Positions 45,158 to 54,742 of a stretch of DNA of 64,000 nucleotides are shown here, in pieces; position 1 is the stretch's first letter, and the number at the start of each line of letters is the position of its first letter. The stretch comes from Bacillus pumilus (GTDB lineage: Bacteria > Bacillota > Bacilli > Bacillales > Bacillaceae), in assembly GCF_002744245.1 (NCBI RefSeq), contig NZ_NKHG01000079.1:1-64000 (forward strand), given 5' to 3'. The notes below the pieces were generated by a model. It had not been told where the DNA came from, searched no databases, and saw only the letters and a program-made list of their open reading frames with translations. The position numbers were made by a program, and so were the translations under genes.

Positions 45158-45685
45158 TTATTCTGCCTTTTTCCCGAGTGCTCTCGCAAGCTTCTGACTC
45201 GTTAATTCATTGTATTCAAACGAAATACTGTACCCAACAAACATGCCATATAAAATATATAGGCAAAATGTCGTCACAATGGTGCTTTGCTGCAAATCTT
45301 GTACTTGTTTCACGTCTGGGAAAATAGGATTAAATACATAAAAAACAAGAACCCATAAAAGGGCGCCATAAATCAGTCCCATCCAAAACCCTTTGATCTT
45401 TTTTAAAAGACTGAAATAAATAAAGGCCGCTCCAATAGATAAAAGACCTAAAAGTACAATACTGATAAACGTGCCAAGTCCGTCCTTTTTCCATTCTCCG
45501 AGCACAAATGGCTGCAAAAGCATATTTGGACTCACCTCTGAAAAATGAAACATATAGGTCAGAAACCCAATAAATCCCCAAAAGGCACCGCCAACAAAGC
45601 CTGTAGCAGCTGCTCTTGCCACCATAGATGACGTTTGCACTGTCTGATTTTTTTCTTCTTGGTTTTTCTTTTCATCACGTTTCAT
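45158..45685 (-). CDS. yqhR: Conserved membrane protein YqhR
   Basis: About 175 residues: a charged N-terminus (KRDEKKNQEEKN) and four hydrophobic helices (about 25-50, 70-95, 100-125, 140-165). It matches YqhR by length, content and position. ATG 45685 has CTGGAGGTG upstream; a longer start at 45715 is not supported. Function unknown. Confidence 0.85.
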   Translation of the reverse strand: MKRDEKKNQEEKNQTVQTSSMVARAAATGFVGGAFWGFIGFLTYMFHFSEVSPNMLLQPFVLGEWKKDGLGTFISIVLLGLLSIGAAFIYFSLLKKIKGFWMGLIYGALLWVLVFYVFNPIFPDVKQVQDLQQSTIVTTFCLYILYGMFVGYSISFEYNELTSQKLARALGKKAE

Positions 45686-45907
45686 ACGAACACCTCCAGC
45701 AAGTAGTATGTCCAAAATGTCATGAAAAAAAAGGATTTCTATGCGTGGGTGTAAAATTTCTATAAAAGGGTATACTGGCTAAAAAGAGGTAGATAGAATT
45801 CTAGTAGATCATCGACCTGTGAGCTAGTGATTTCCCCTCATTTCCTGTACAATAAAGGTATAAGGAAATGCATGTAAATTACAGGAAACAGGCAGGTTGA
45901 TAAAAAT

Positions 45908-46864
45908 ATGTCCAATCAAACAAAACCTCCAGCATATGGAGGGCAGGCAGTTGTCGAAGGTGTCATGTTTGGAGGTAAAAAGAACTATGTGACAGCCATT
46001 CGGCGTAAGGATCAGTCCATTGAATTTTTGAAGCTTCCTCGGACCTCCAATAAACGAACCGCCTTTCTGAAGAAGATCCCATTTGTGAGGGGTGTTGCTG
46101 CACTTGTTGAAGCAAGCGCAAACGGCAGTAAGCACTTAAACTTCTCCAGTGAGCGCTATGACTTAGATCCTTCTGAAGATCATTCTCTTGAAAAAGAACA
46201 AAAAGGCTCGAAAATATCGATGATCTTCAGCATTGCTGTGATCGGAGTTCTCTCTCTTCTCTTTAGTAAATTTGTCTTTACCCTAGTACCTGTCTTTTTG
46301 GCTGAACTTGTGCGGCCCATCTTTTCAGGAAACTTCGCACAAATAGCCGTTGAAACATTCTTTAAATTGGTCCTGTTGTTAAGCTATATTTACTTTATTT
46401 CCATGACCCCTTTAATTAAAAGAGTATTTCAATATCATGGGGCAGAACATAAAGTCATAAACTGCTATGAACAGAATCTTGACATCACAGTGGAAAATGT
46501 CCAAAGCCAATCCCGGCTGCATTATCGATGCGGCAGCAGCTTTATTTTATTCACTGTCATTGTCGGAATGTTCGTCTATTTACTCGTACCGACAGATCCT
46601 TTATGGGTGAGAGTTCTGAACCGCTTGGCGCTCATTCCGGTTGTTTTGGGCATTTCATTTGAAGTGCTGCAGCTCACGAACAAGCTCCGAGAAGTGCCAG
46701 TGCTAAAAGTGCTTGGCTTTCCTGGTCTTTGGCTGCAATTGCTCACAACAAAAGAACCTTCTGACGATCAAGTCGAGGTAGCCATTGCAAGTTTTAATGA
46801 ACTTCTTCGTTTAGAGGAAGCGTCTGAGAAACAAGCGTCAGATTCTGCTCATCAAGTGATCTAA
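45908..46864 (+). CDS. yqhQ: DUF1385 membrane protein YqhQ
   Basis: A 318-residue protein. It starts with PPAYGGQAVVEGVMFGGKKNYVTAIRR, the DUF1385 hallmark, and has four membrane helices (about 100-130, 145-170, 215-240, 245-265). A conserved FQYHGAEHKVINCYE and a RCGSSFILF motif suggest a metal or substrate site between helices. It is divergent from yqhR; the ribosome site is weak (CAGG). Function unknown. Confidence 0.88.
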   Translation: MSNQTKPPAYGGQAVVEGVMFGGKKNYVTAIRRKDQSIEFLKLPRTSNKRTAFLKKIPFVRGVAALVEASANGSKHLNFSSERYDLDPSEDHSLEKEQKGSKISMIFSIAVIGVLSLLFSKFVFTLVPVFLAELVRPIFSGNFAQIAVETFFKLVLLLSYIYFISMTPLIKRVFQYHGAEHKVINCYEQNLDITVENVQSQSRLHYRCGSSFILFTVIVGMFVYLLVPTDPLWVRVLNRLALIPVVLGISFEVLQLTNKLREVPVLKVLGFPGLWLQLLTTKEPSDDQVEVAIASFNELLRLEEASEKQASDSAHQVI

Positions 46865-46902
46865 CTTATAAATCCGGTAAATTCCTTCGGAGGTGGACAG
46901 TT

Positions 46903-47298
46903 ATGAATCGCCGAGTACATCCTGCTTTCACCATTATTTTCGCTTTAGGTGTTTTGGGTTTTGTGTATTTACTCACAACGAACCCAGGCAGACTCTTTAC
47001 AATGCTGCTATCAGTTGTGATTATTGGAGCGGTTGTGTTTTTCCTATTTAGATGGCTGATGAATCGAAGAGCGGGAACAGAAGGCAATCTTTATCGTAAA
47101 GCAGTCAAACAATCAAAACGTCGCTACCAGCAGCCTAAACCAAAAACGAAAAGCCAGATGAAAAATCGGGTCACTCATTTGCGAAGCGTGCCGACTGACC
47201 ACAAGTCTAAGCCCGTCCTTCTCAAAAAGAAAAGCCAAACACATTTGACTGTGATTGAAGGCAAGAAAAACAAAAAGAAGAATCGCGCCTTATTTTAA
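46903..47298 (+). CDS. yqhP: Small membrane protein YqhP (SA1362 family)
   Basis: 131 residues: two adjacent hydrophobic helices (residues 7-26 and 29-50) and a very basic, Gln/Lys-rich C-terminal half. CGGAGGTGG precedes the ATG. It follows yqhQ by 38 bases and converges on yqhO, whose end overlaps it by 4 bases. Function unknown. Confidence 0.85.
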   Translation: MNRRVHPAFTIIFALGVLGFVYLLTTNPGRLFTMLLSVVIIGAVVFFLFRWLMNRRAGTEGNLYRKAVKQSKRRYQQPKPKTKSQMKNRVTHLRSVPTDHKSKPVLLKKKSQTHLTVIEGKKNKKKNRALF

Positions 47299-48173
47299 AA
47301 TGTCCAGCTTTTTAAAAATTGCTCGGCCTTCTGTCTACCTAGATCGACGAGCGCCTTTTTCTTTTCTGTCATGAGATGAAAATCAGTGGCAATGACGTGT
47401 TCTACAGGAATAAAAATAATATGACGTTCGTGTTTTGTGGCAATATGTCTTTCGTCATGCGCACCACGCATTGTTTCAAAAAGAGCGCCAAACAGTTCAA
47501 ACGCATTGCGGATGGAGTGTTGAGGGCGTTCTTTTTCGTTTGGGGTTAACGTGACACCAACGAACGGTCTTTTTTTCTCTTCAGCAAATAACCAAATAGG
47601 GAAATTACTGAGTACTCCGCCATCAACAATGGTACAAATCCCTTTTGAAGACTTTAGTTTGACTGGCTCGAAAAAGTACGGCAGGCTGCAGCTCATACGA
47701 ATGGCACGTGCAACGGAAAACCGTTCTGGATTTAAGCCATATGAAGGAAGGTCGTCTGGCAGCACGAGGATTTTTCCATTTGTTAAATCAGAAGCGACGA
47801 TTTTGAGCGAATCTTTTTTGAGATCCCCAAATACGGTAACCCCTTTTCGCTTTAAAACGTCTGTGAGCCATTTTTCTAGCCGGTCTCCTTTGTAAAGGCC
47901 AAGACGCCAATAAATGGATACCCATCTCAGCATTTTAAACGGGATGAATTGACACCTGCGGTCAAGCAATTGATGCTCATCCATTTCATCTAAAAGCTCC
48001 TGAATCTCCTGACTTGTAAAACCTGCTGCGATCAGTGAAGCAATGATGGCTCCAGCACTTGTACCAGCAAGGCGGACAAATTGACATCCTCTCGCCTCAA
48101 GTGCTTCATAGGCACCTGCAAGCGCTGCACCCTTAATGCCTCCACCTGAGAACACACCATCTATTTTCATCAA
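47295..48173 (-). CDS. yqhO: Patatin-like phospholipase YqhO
   Basis: A 292-residue patatin-fold lipid acyl hydrolase. The oxyanion motif GGGIKGAALAGAYEA, the nucleophile Ser in GTSAG and the Asp in VDGG make a complete Ser-Asp dyad. No signal peptide is visible. Substrate unknown. It lies between yqhP and mntR, the known Bacillus order. Confidence 0.9.
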   Translation of the reverse strand: MMKIDGVFSGGGIKGAALAGAYEALEARGCQFVRLAGTSAGAIIASLIAAGFTSQEIQELLDEMDEHQLLDRRCQFIPFKMLRWVSIYWRLGLYKGDRLEKWLTDVLKRKGVTVFGDLKKDSLKIVASDLTNGKILVLPDDLPSYGLNPERFSVARAIRMSCSLPYFFEPVKLKSSKGICTIVDGGVLSNFPIWLFAEEKKRPFVGVTLTPNEKERPQHSIRNAFELFGALFETMRGAHDERHIATKHERHIIFIPVEHVIATDFHLMTEKKKALVDLGRQKAEQFLKSWTF

Positions 48174-48239
48174 GGAGCCCCCTTTTCATCATCACTATTA
48201 ATAGTGTAGGAGCATTTGCTTTCAATTAGAACTTTATTC

Positions 48240-48272
48240 AAAAAGGACACCCTCAGCATGGGTGTCCTTTTT
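48240..48272. terminator. Terminator of mntR
   Basis: A perfect 13-bp stem AAAAAGGACACCC / GGGTGTCCTTTTT with a 7-base loop; usable on both strands. Confidence 0.88.
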
Positions 48273-48273
48273 C

Positions 48274-48708
48274 TTAAGATTCTTGATTTGTTTGTTCGTT
48301 TTTCCTTTGAATCGCTTTCAGCTGAACAGATCGCTCCTCGTTCTCTTCAAAGAATTGAACGAGATCGCCAATGCGGTCAATGCTGTTCCAGCTGAGATGA
48401 TGCTCAATACCTTCTACATCATCATAAATTTTCTCTTCATCTACACCAATGATTCTTAAAAATTGCTCTAGTAGTTCATGTCTGTATACGAGACGTTTTC
48501 CAATTTTTTTGCCTTTCGGGGTTAAAATCAGACCACGATATTTCTCATAAATGAGATATTCATCTTTATCTAGCTTCTGAACCATTTTTGTTACAGAGGA
48601 GGGATGGACAGCGAGTGCTTCTGCAATATCAGATACTCTGGCATATCCTTTTTCTTCTATCAGCATATAAATTTGTTCAATATAATCTTCCATACTAGGT
48701 GTAGTCAT
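48274..48708 (-). CDS. mntR: Manganese transport regulator MntR
   Basis: A 144-residue DtxR-family repressor. All metal ligands known for B. subtilis MntR are present at the same numbers: Asp8, Glu11, His77, Glu99, Glu102 and His103. The winged helix is residues 22-70. With Mn2+ bound it represses Mn uptake genes (mntH, mntABCD), which are not in this window. AGGGG-type ribosome site and its own terminator show a single-gene unit. Confidence 0.96.
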   Translation of the reverse strand: MTTPSMEDYIEQIYMLIEEKGYARVSDIAEALAVHPSSVTKMVQKLDKDEYLIYEKYRGLILTPKGKKIGKRLVYRHELLEQFLRIIGVDEEKIYDDVEGIEHHLSWNSIDRIGDLVQFFEENEERSVQLKAIQRKNEQTNQES

Positions 48709-48794
48709 AAAACCCCTCCAAAATGCACCTTTTACTTAATAATCATAACAATTCTACACCATCGCCCATTAAAAAACAAGAAGTGTCCATCGTC

Positions 48795-49631
48795 TTAACG
48801 CTTGTAATTCCAATCATCTGAGGCATATTTCGTTTTGGCGAGATGGTGGACAAACGCTAATTCTTCATCTGTCAGCTCATAAGGCACAAGCTCGATATTT
48901 AAACCTTTTTCAAACCCTCGTTTAAACGCAACACGCGCATCGTCTATCGTACATGTTCGGTCTGAGATTTCATTGATCGCGACCGCCTTGTTTTTAAAGC
49001 TCCGCTGCATCCGCTCTCTCACCCGATCGTTAGGATAAAGAAACAAATCGAACAATTTGTCCTCATCAAGGTCAATTAAGATCGAGCCATGCTGGAGGAT
49101 CACACCTTTTTGTCTCGTTTGAGCACTGCCTGCTACTTTTCTGCCTTCTACGACAAGTTCATACCAGGAAGGGGCATCAAAGCATACAGAAGATCTTGGA
49201 TTTTTTAAGCTTTCCTTTTCTTTTTCTGTACGTGGAATGGCAAAATACGCATCGAGTCCTAGCTCTTTAAAGCCCTCTAATATGCCTTCTGAAATGACGC
49301 GGTACGCCTCTGTTACCGTCGCTGGCATTTCCGGATGCTCTTCAGATACAATGACGCTGTAGGTGAGCTCCTGATCGTGAAGCACTCCTCTGCCTCCTGT
49401 TGGCCTGCGAACAAAACCTAGACCGTAACGCTCTACCGCTTCCATGTTAATTTCTTTTTCAACATGTTGAAAATACCCAACAGACAAAGTTGCTGGATTC
49501 CAGCCATAAAAACGAATCACAGGCGGAATAAGGTTCTCACTATGCCAATAAAGCAAAGCTTCGTCCATTGCCATGTTAAAGGCAGGGTCTTGGTTTCCTG
49601 TATCAATGAAACACCATTTCTCTTTTTGCAT
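48795..49631 (-). CDS. lipM: Octanoyl-[GcvH]:protein transferase LipM
   Basis: A 278-residue BPL/LplA-fold protein. [12 protein letters not shown] is the substrate loop, and Cys150 in SSVCFD is the acyl-accepting Cys typical of LipM. It moves octanoate from ACP to GcvH at the start of lipoate assembly. It lies near gcvT-gcvPA-gcvPB, and the E2 lipoyl domain of BkdB in this window also needs lipoate. Confidence 0.95.
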   Translation of the reverse strand: MQKEKWCFIDTGNQDPAFNMAMDEALLYWHSENLIPPVIRFYGWNPATLSVGYFQHVEKEINMEAVERYGLGFVRRPTGGRGVLHDQELTYSVIVSEEHPEMPATVTEAYRVISEGILEGFKELGLDAYFAIPRTEKEKESLKNPRSSVCFDAPSWYELVVEGRKVAGSAQTRQKGVILQHGSILIDLDEDKLFDLFLYPNDRVRERMQRSFKNKAVAINEISDRTCTIDDARVAFKRGFEKGLNIELVPYELTDEELAFVHHLAKTKYASDDWNYKR

Positions 49632-49846
49632 ATAAAAATCCCTTCTCTTTTACGTAGTCAATGTGAAATGATGGTGGTCTCCACCGTTTTTCTCTCCTCA
49701 TCAGTCTATCAAATAGGGAAGGAATTGAAAATAATTCTTACCATTTATGATGACAAGTTTCTTTTGCTTTACTATAATAGTATTTGTCTAAAACGTACCA
49801 TCAGGCAGTCGCACTGTGCTGATGTTCAAGAAGGAGTCGAGTCGTA

Positions 49847-50233
49847 TTGCCAATATTCAATTATATCGTCCTCTCACTTTGTGGACTTTTCGTTCTTTAT
49901 TCCATCGGCAATTACATTTATCAGCAGCGCATTATGAAAACGCTGACGGAAGAAGAATTTATTAAAGGCTATCGTAAAGCTCAGCTCATTGATGTGAGAG
50001 AGCCAAATGAGTTTGAAGGCGGACATATTTTAGGGGCAAGAAACATCCCCCTTTCACAACTAAAGCAGCGGAAAAATGAAATACGTCCTGACAAGCCTGT
50101 TTATCTTTATTGCCAAAATAACTTAAGAAGCGGAAAAGCAGCCCAAACTTTACGTAAAAACGGTTGTCGTGAGATTTATAATTTAAAAGGCGGCTTTAAA
50201 AAATGGGGCGGCCGCATCAAAACGAAGAATTAA
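49847..50233 (+). CDS. yqhL: Membrane-anchored rhodanese-like protein YqhL
   Basis: 128 residues. An N-terminal helix (NYIVLSLCGLFVLYSIGNYI) anchors a single rhodanese domain with the active-site Cys in YLYCQNNLRSG and the QLIDVREPNEFEGGHILGARNIP opening. The start is TTG with AAGGAG 10 bases upstream. An ATGACA-N17-TATAAT promoter lies near 49752-49781. Converges on gcvPB. Confidence 0.88.
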   Translation: MPIFNYIVLSLCGLFVLYSIGNYIYQQRIMKTLTEEEFIKGYRKAQLIDVREPNEFEGGHILGARNIPLSQLKQRKNEIRPDKPVYLYCQNNLRSGKAAQTLRKNGCREIYNLKGGFKKWGGRIKTKN

Positions 50234-50234
50234 C

Positions 50235-50277
50235 AAAAAAGACTCTGGGAGCTAGCCGCCCCCTTTGAGTCTTTTTT
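50235..50277. terminator. Bidirectional terminator between yqhL and gcvPB
   Basis: AAAAAAGACTC and GAGTCTTTTTT pair, with extra GGG/CCC pairing inside. T runs on both strands. Confidence 0.82.
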
Positions 50278-51736
50278 ATTTTCTCTCAAAAACAAGAACT
50301 GGATTCCGCGCAGCCTTTGTTTCGTCCATTCGTTTGACAACCGTTGTATGCGGCGCTTCCTGCACCACTTCTGGATTCTCTTCTGTTTCTTTTGCAATTT
50401 GAATCATCGCTTCAATGAATGCATCAAGTGTTTCTTTTGATTCTGTTTCAGTTGGTTCAATCATGATACATTCCTCTACATTGAGCGGGAAGTAGATCGT
50501 TGGCGGATGATAGCCAAAATCAAGTAATCGTTTGGCAATATCAAGTGTCCGCACACCTAGTTTCTTCTGACGTTTACCTGAAAGGACAAATTCATGCTTA
50601 CAGTGACGATCAAATGGTAAATCGTAATGAGCACATAAGCGGCGCATCATATAGTTCGCATTTAACACAGCTTGATCTGTTACAGCCTTTAGACCATCTG
50701 GTCCCATAGAGCGGATATACGCATATGCTCTGACGTTTATACCAAAGTTGCCATAAAACGGCTTGACGCGCCCAATTGATGCTGGACGATCATCATCAAA
50801 ATAAAAACGACCTTCCTTCTTCACAAGCACTGGCTTTGGCAAGTACGGAATCAAATCCTTTTTCACTCCAACTGGACCTGAACCAGGACCTCCGCCTCCG
50901 TGTGGCCCAGTAAAGGTTTTATGAAGATTTAAGTGCACCACATCAAATCCCATATCCCCCGGTCTTGCTCTGCTTAAAACGGCATTCAAGTTCGCACCAT
51001 CATAATAAAGCTTACCGCCAGCTCCATGAACGATTTCAGCCATTTCTAAAATATTTTCTTCAAAAAGGCCAAGTGTATTGGGGTTCGTCAGCATGAGAGC
51101 AGCTGTTTCTTCATTAACGACACGTCGTAAATCCTCTAAATCAACAAGCCCATTCTCATTAGATGCAACGGTAATCGTTTCAAATCCAGCCACTGTCGCA
51201 GATGCGGGATTCGTTCCATGCGCAGAATCTGGCACGATGACTTTTGTTCGTTTATGATCTCCTCTTGCTTCGTGATACGCACGAATCATCATGAGCCCCG
51301 TCCATTCGCCATGCGCTCCTGCAGCCGGCTGTAATGTCACAGCATCCATTCCCGTTATTTCTTCAAGATGCTCACCTAGGTCATAAAGTAACTCTAATGC
51401 CCCTTGCACAGTATCTGCCTCTTGAAGTGGATGCACCTGCGAGAAGCCAGCAAGACGTGCGATTTTCTCGTTAATCTTTGGATTATATTTCATCGTACAA
51501 GAGCCGAGAGGATAAAAACCGGAATCGACCCCATGATTACGTCTTGATAGCGCTGTGTAATGACGCATAATATCAAGCTCAGATACTTCCGGAAGCTCAG
51601 CATCCTCATGGCGGATGTACGTTTCATTCAATAAAGCTGGGAGCTCCTCTTCAGGTACATCTAAATCAGGTAAGCTATAACCAATTCTTCCTTCTCTGGA
51701 TAATTCAAAAATAAGCGGCTGATCTTGTTTATTCAT
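50276..51736 (-). CDS. gcvPB: Glycine dehydrogenase (decarboxylating) subunit 2, GcvPB
   Basis: About 486 residues, C-terminal half of the split P-protein. The PLP lysine is in [20 protein letters not shown]. With GcvPA it decarboxylates glycine and loads the aminomethyl group on lipoyl-GcvH. ATG 51736 is chosen because it has GGGGGA upstream and gives MNKQDQPL; it overlaps the end of gcvPA by 8 bases. Confidence 0.95.
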   Translation of the reverse strand: MNKQDQPLIFELSREGRIGYSLPDLDVPEEELPALLNETYIRHEDAELPEVSELDIMRHYTALSRRNHGVDSGFYPLGSCTMKYNPKINEKIARLAGFSQVHPLQEADTVQGALELLYDLGEHLEEITGMDAVTLQPAAGAHGEWTGLMMIRAYHEARGDHKRTKVIVPDSAHGTNPASATVAGFETITVASNENGLVDLEDLRRVVNEETAALMLTNPNTLGLFEENILEMAEIVHGAGGKLYYDGANLNAVLSRARPGDMGFDVVHLNLHKTFTGPHGGGGPGSGPVGVKKDLIPYLPKPVLVKKEGRFYFDDDRPASIGRVKPFYGNFGINVRAYAYIRSMGPDGLKAVTDQAVLNANYMMRRLCAHYDLPFDRHCKHEFVLSGKRQKKLGVRTLDIAKRLLDFGYHPPTIYFPLNVEECIMIEPTETESKETLDAFIEAMIQIAKETEENPEVVQEAPHTTVVKRMDETKAARNPVLVFERK

Positions 51737-53075
51737 GGCGATCCCCCAATTCCTTGATAAACGTATCAATTTCTTCTTTTGTTCTTAGCTCTGTCACGGC
51801 TACAAGCATGTGCTCCTGAAGCTCTGGATAGTCTCGCCCTAAGTCATAGCCACCGATGATCCCTTTTTCAAGCAATCGTTTATTGGCTTCTTTCACAGGC
51901 TCATTTAGCTTGATCACGAATTCATTAAAATGGGCCCCTTCTACATCAGCCTGTAACCCGTGTTTTGCGGCCTGCATCTTGGCATAATGAGCTTTTTGTA
52001 CGTTTTGATAGGCAATTTCTTTTATGCCTGTTTTTCCAAGTGCCGTCATCGCAACAGAAGCGGCTAACGCATTTAATGCCTGATTCGAACAAATATTTGA
52101 AGTCGCTTTATCTCTTCGAATGTGCTGCTCACGCGCTTGAAGGGTGAGCACAAATCCACGAACGCCATTCTCGTCTTCTGTTTGCCCGACTAAACGCCCC
52201 GGTACTTTCCGCATTAATTTTTTCGTCACGGCGAAATACCCGCAATGAGGTCCGCCAAATGCAGCCGGGATGCCAAACGGCTGTGCATCACCAACGACAA
52301 TATCTGCTCCAAGCTTTCCTGGCGGCGTCAGTAAACCAAGTGCAAGCGGATTACTTGAGACAATAAACAAGCTTTTTCCCTTGTGCGCAATCGGTTCAAT
52401 GTCTTTTAACGGTTCAACGACACCGAAAAAGTTTGGATATTGCACAAGGACAGCTGCTGTTTCGTCGCAGACTTCCGCTTCTAATGCAGCTATATCCGTC
52501 TGTCCTTTTCGCGCAGGAACCTCGACTACTTCGATATGTTGCCCTTTGGCATATGTCTTCAGCACCGCTCTTGATTCAGGATGAACCGTCTCAGAGACCA
52601 CAATTTTTTTCTTCTTTGTATGTCCTGCAGCCAACATCGCGGCTTCAGCTAATGCTGTTCCGCCATCATACATAGAGGAGTTGGCAATATCCATACCGGT
52701 CAGCTCAGCGATCATGGTTTGAAACTCAAAGATGGCTTGCAATTCACCTTGCGAAATTTCCGGCTGATAGGGTGTATACGCTGTATAAAATTCAGAACGT
52801 GAGATCACATGATCTACAATCACAGGCTGATAATGATCATACACACCAGCACCAAGAAACGATGCATAGGAAACGGTATCCTTGTTCTTAGCAGCAAGAC
52901 GAGACAGCTCCCGCACAAGTTCTGTTTCAGATGCCGCTTCCCTCATGTTGTATGCGCCTTTGAATCTTACTTTCTCTGGAATATCTGAAAAAAGCTCATC
53001 AATCGACTGAACGCCGATGACATCCAGCATTTCTTTTTGATCTTGCTCTGTTTGCGGCAAATACCTATGCTTCAT
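51729..53075 (-). CDS. gcvPA: Glycine dehydrogenase (decarboxylating) subunit 1, GcvPA
   Basis: A 448-residue N-terminal half of the split P-protein. [17 protein letters not shown] and [18 protein letters not shown] are family starts, with [15 protein letters not shown] and [15 protein letters not shown] later. It lies 16 bases after gcvT. Confidence 0.95.
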   Translation of the reverse strand: MKHRYLPQTEQDQKEMLDVIGVQSIDELFSDIPEKVRFKGAYNMREAASETELVRELSRLAAKNKDTVSYASFLGAGVYDHYQPVIVDHVISRSEFYTAYTPYQPEISQGELQAIFEFQTMIAELTGMDIANSSMYDGGTALAEAAMLAAGHTKKKKIVVSETVHPESRAVLKTYAKGQHIEVVEVPARKGQTDIAALEAEVCDETAAVLVQYPNFFGVVEPLKDIEPIAHKGKSLFIVSSNPLALGLLTPPGKLGADIVVGDAQPFGIPAAFGGPHCGYFAVTKKLMRKVPGRLVGQTEDENGVRGFVLTLQAREQHIRRDKATSNICSNQALNALAASVAMTALGKTGIKEIAYQNVQKAHYAKMQAAKHGLQADVEGAHFNEFVIKLNEPVKEANKRLLEKGIIGGYDLGRDYPELQEHMLVAVTELRTKEEIDTFIKELGDRHE

Positions 53076-53091
53076 CCTCTATTCCCCCTCG

Positions 53092-54189
53092 TTATTTGGC
53101 TCTTTTATAAAATGGTGTGGCAACGATTTTGGCTTTTAGACGTTTTTTACGAACTTGCACTTCCACCTCTGTCTCAAGCTGTGCTTGAGATGTTTCGATC
53201 AAGGCAAGCCCGACATTTTTCTTTAGCGTTGGAGATTGTGTGCCTGTTGTGACCCTTCCAATCTGCTCCTCTCCTGAAAAGACCGGATAGTCTGTGCGCG
53301 GAATCCCTTTATCAATCATTTCAATGCCGACAAGCTTTCGCTTCGTTCCCTCTTCTTTTTGTTTTTTGAGCGCAGCTTTTCCGATAAAATCGGCTTCTTT
53401 ATCCGTTTTGACAGCAAAACCAATCCCGCCCTCTAATGGAGAAATATCTTTCGTGAGTTCCTGACCGTAAAGCGGGAGTCTTGCTTCAAACCTTAAGGTG
53501 TCACGTGCACCGAGACCACATGGTATTAACCCTTTAGGCTGGCCCGCTTCTAATAAAGCCGACCAAATGTGGACAGCATCTTCTGACTGGCAATAGATTT
53601 CAAAGCCGTCTTCTCCTGTGTAGCCGGTTCTTGAAACAAGCACCTCTTTTTGAGCGACCTCCGTTTTTGATAAAAACGTAAATGGCTTTAGTGATGTCAC
53701 GGCTTCATCCGCCACACCTTTTATCATGTCAGCAGCAAGTGGCCCCTGAAGTGCTAACAGGGCGATTTGGTCAGAGACGTTTTTGATCGACACGTCCGCC
53801 TCAGCCTGATGGTTCAACAGCCAATTCACATCTTTTTCGATATTTGATGCATTAATAACAAGCAAATAGTTGTTCTGTTCTTTTTGATAGACGAGCAGGT
53901 CATCCACCGTTCCGCCATCTTCATAACACATAGCTGTATATAGTGCCTTACCGTCTGTCAGCTTAGACAGATCATTGGTTAATAGCCTTTGTAAAAAAGG
54001 AAGGGCATCTTGGCCTTTGACTTCTACCTCTCCCATGTGAGAGACATCAAAAAGCCCTGCTTTTGTTCTAACAGCTTCATGTTCTTCTTTAATGGAAGAA
54101 AATTGGACAGGTAATTCCCAGCCCCCGAAGTCAATGGTTTTTGCGCCAAACGTTTCATACGCATGAAAAAGCGGTGTTCGTTTCAACAT
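53092..54189 (-). CDS. gcvT: Aminomethyltransferase GcvT
   Basis: A 365-residue T-protein of the glycine cleavage system. The folate-binding core includes [35 protein letters not shown] with the catalytic Asp region, and [12 protein letters not shown]. It transfers the one-carbon unit from GcvH to tetrahydrofolate. First gene of the operon; a glycine riboswitch controls it. Confidence 0.96.
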   Translation of the reverse strand: MLKRTPLFHAYETFGAKTIDFGGWELPVQFSSIKEEHEAVRTKAGLFDVSHMGEVEVKGQDALPFLQRLLTNDLSKLTDGKALYTAMCYEDGGTVDDLLVYQKEQNNYLLVINASNIEKDVNWLLNHQAEADVSIKNVSDQIALLALQGPLAADMIKGVADEAVTSLKPFTFLSKTEVAQKEVLVSRTGYTGEDGFEIYCQSEDAVHIWSALLEAGQPKGLIPCGLGARDTLRFEARLPLYGQELTKDISPLEGGIGFAVKTDKEADFIGKAALKKQKEEGTKRKLVGIEMIDKGIPRTDYPVFSGEEQIGRVTTGTQSPTLKKNVGLALIETSQAQLETEVEVQVRKKRLKAKIVATPFYKRAK

Positions 54190-54254
54190 TAATCGTTTCC
54201 CCCTTTTTTCTTACAGTGCAGAGCACAAGCTGAATTTTCAGAAAAAAACACAGC

Positions 54255-54300
54255 AAAAAAGGACAGAGAGCTTCCTTTTATCAAAAAGAAGTCTCTGTCC
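54255..54300 (-). terminator. Riboswitch-controlled terminator upstream of gcvT
   Basis: GGACAGAGA and CTCTCTGTCC with extra GAAG/CTTC pairing form a long stem followed by TTTTTT on the minus strand. Its first arm overlaps the last paired segment of the second aptamer, as expected of a glycine ON switch. Confidence 0.85.
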
Positions 54301-54492
54301 TTGCACCTGAAAGTTTACAGCACAACATCATTGTGCGTTTTCCCCTTTGGTGGTTTGCTCACAAAAATGAGCAAACACTCTCCAGAGTTGCGTCCGGTAA
54401 GAGTACTTTTGCCTGAGAGATTCACTGAATCAATTCAGCTTGCTCCTTCGGCGCCTGTTGGTGCTGAATAACCGCCAAGTCTCTCCCCATAC
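54295..54492 (-). promoter_or_regulatory. Tandem glycine riboswitch (gcvT element)
   Basis: On the minus strand aptamer 1 contains GGCGCCGAAGGAGCAAGC and CTCTCAGGCAAAAG, ending CCGGACGCAACTCTGGAG. Aptamer 2 follows with CACCAAAGGGGAAAACGC and CTTTCAGGTGCAAGGACAG. These are the conserved GCC-GAAGG-GCAA, CAGGCAAAAG and ACTCTGGAGAG motifs. It precedes the intrinsic terminator and gcvT. Confidence 0.95.
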
Positions 54493-54742
54493 CATCATCC
54501 GCTCATATTCTTCACATTTATTGGACATACTATCAAAATGGGTGACTTATTCTCTAGATCACTTACCAACATCCTACCATTAGATTTGGATAGAGAGCAA
54601 CAGAAAAATCATTAACATTTTCAAAATAAACTTTCAATATCGTTCGCTTTTATTGATATATATAGTCTTTTAAAGACCTCTTAAAAAATGAAGCGTTTAA
54701 AAACAGAATGATTTTATCATGACCCTACTAGAAAGGCAGGCG
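54493..54742. other. Intergenic region between the gcv riboswitch and yqhH
   Basis: AT-rich stretch that must hold the divergent promoters of the gcv operon and yqhH. A TTGATA lies on the minus strand near 54540 and a TATATA-rich block near 54655-54665, but no pair of elements has good spacing. Confidence 0.5.

Noticed and set aside
49464-49937. Plus-strand open frame of 157 codons across the lipM 5' end and yqhL start
   Set aside because: Antisense to lipM and out of frame with yqhL; composition is not protein-like.
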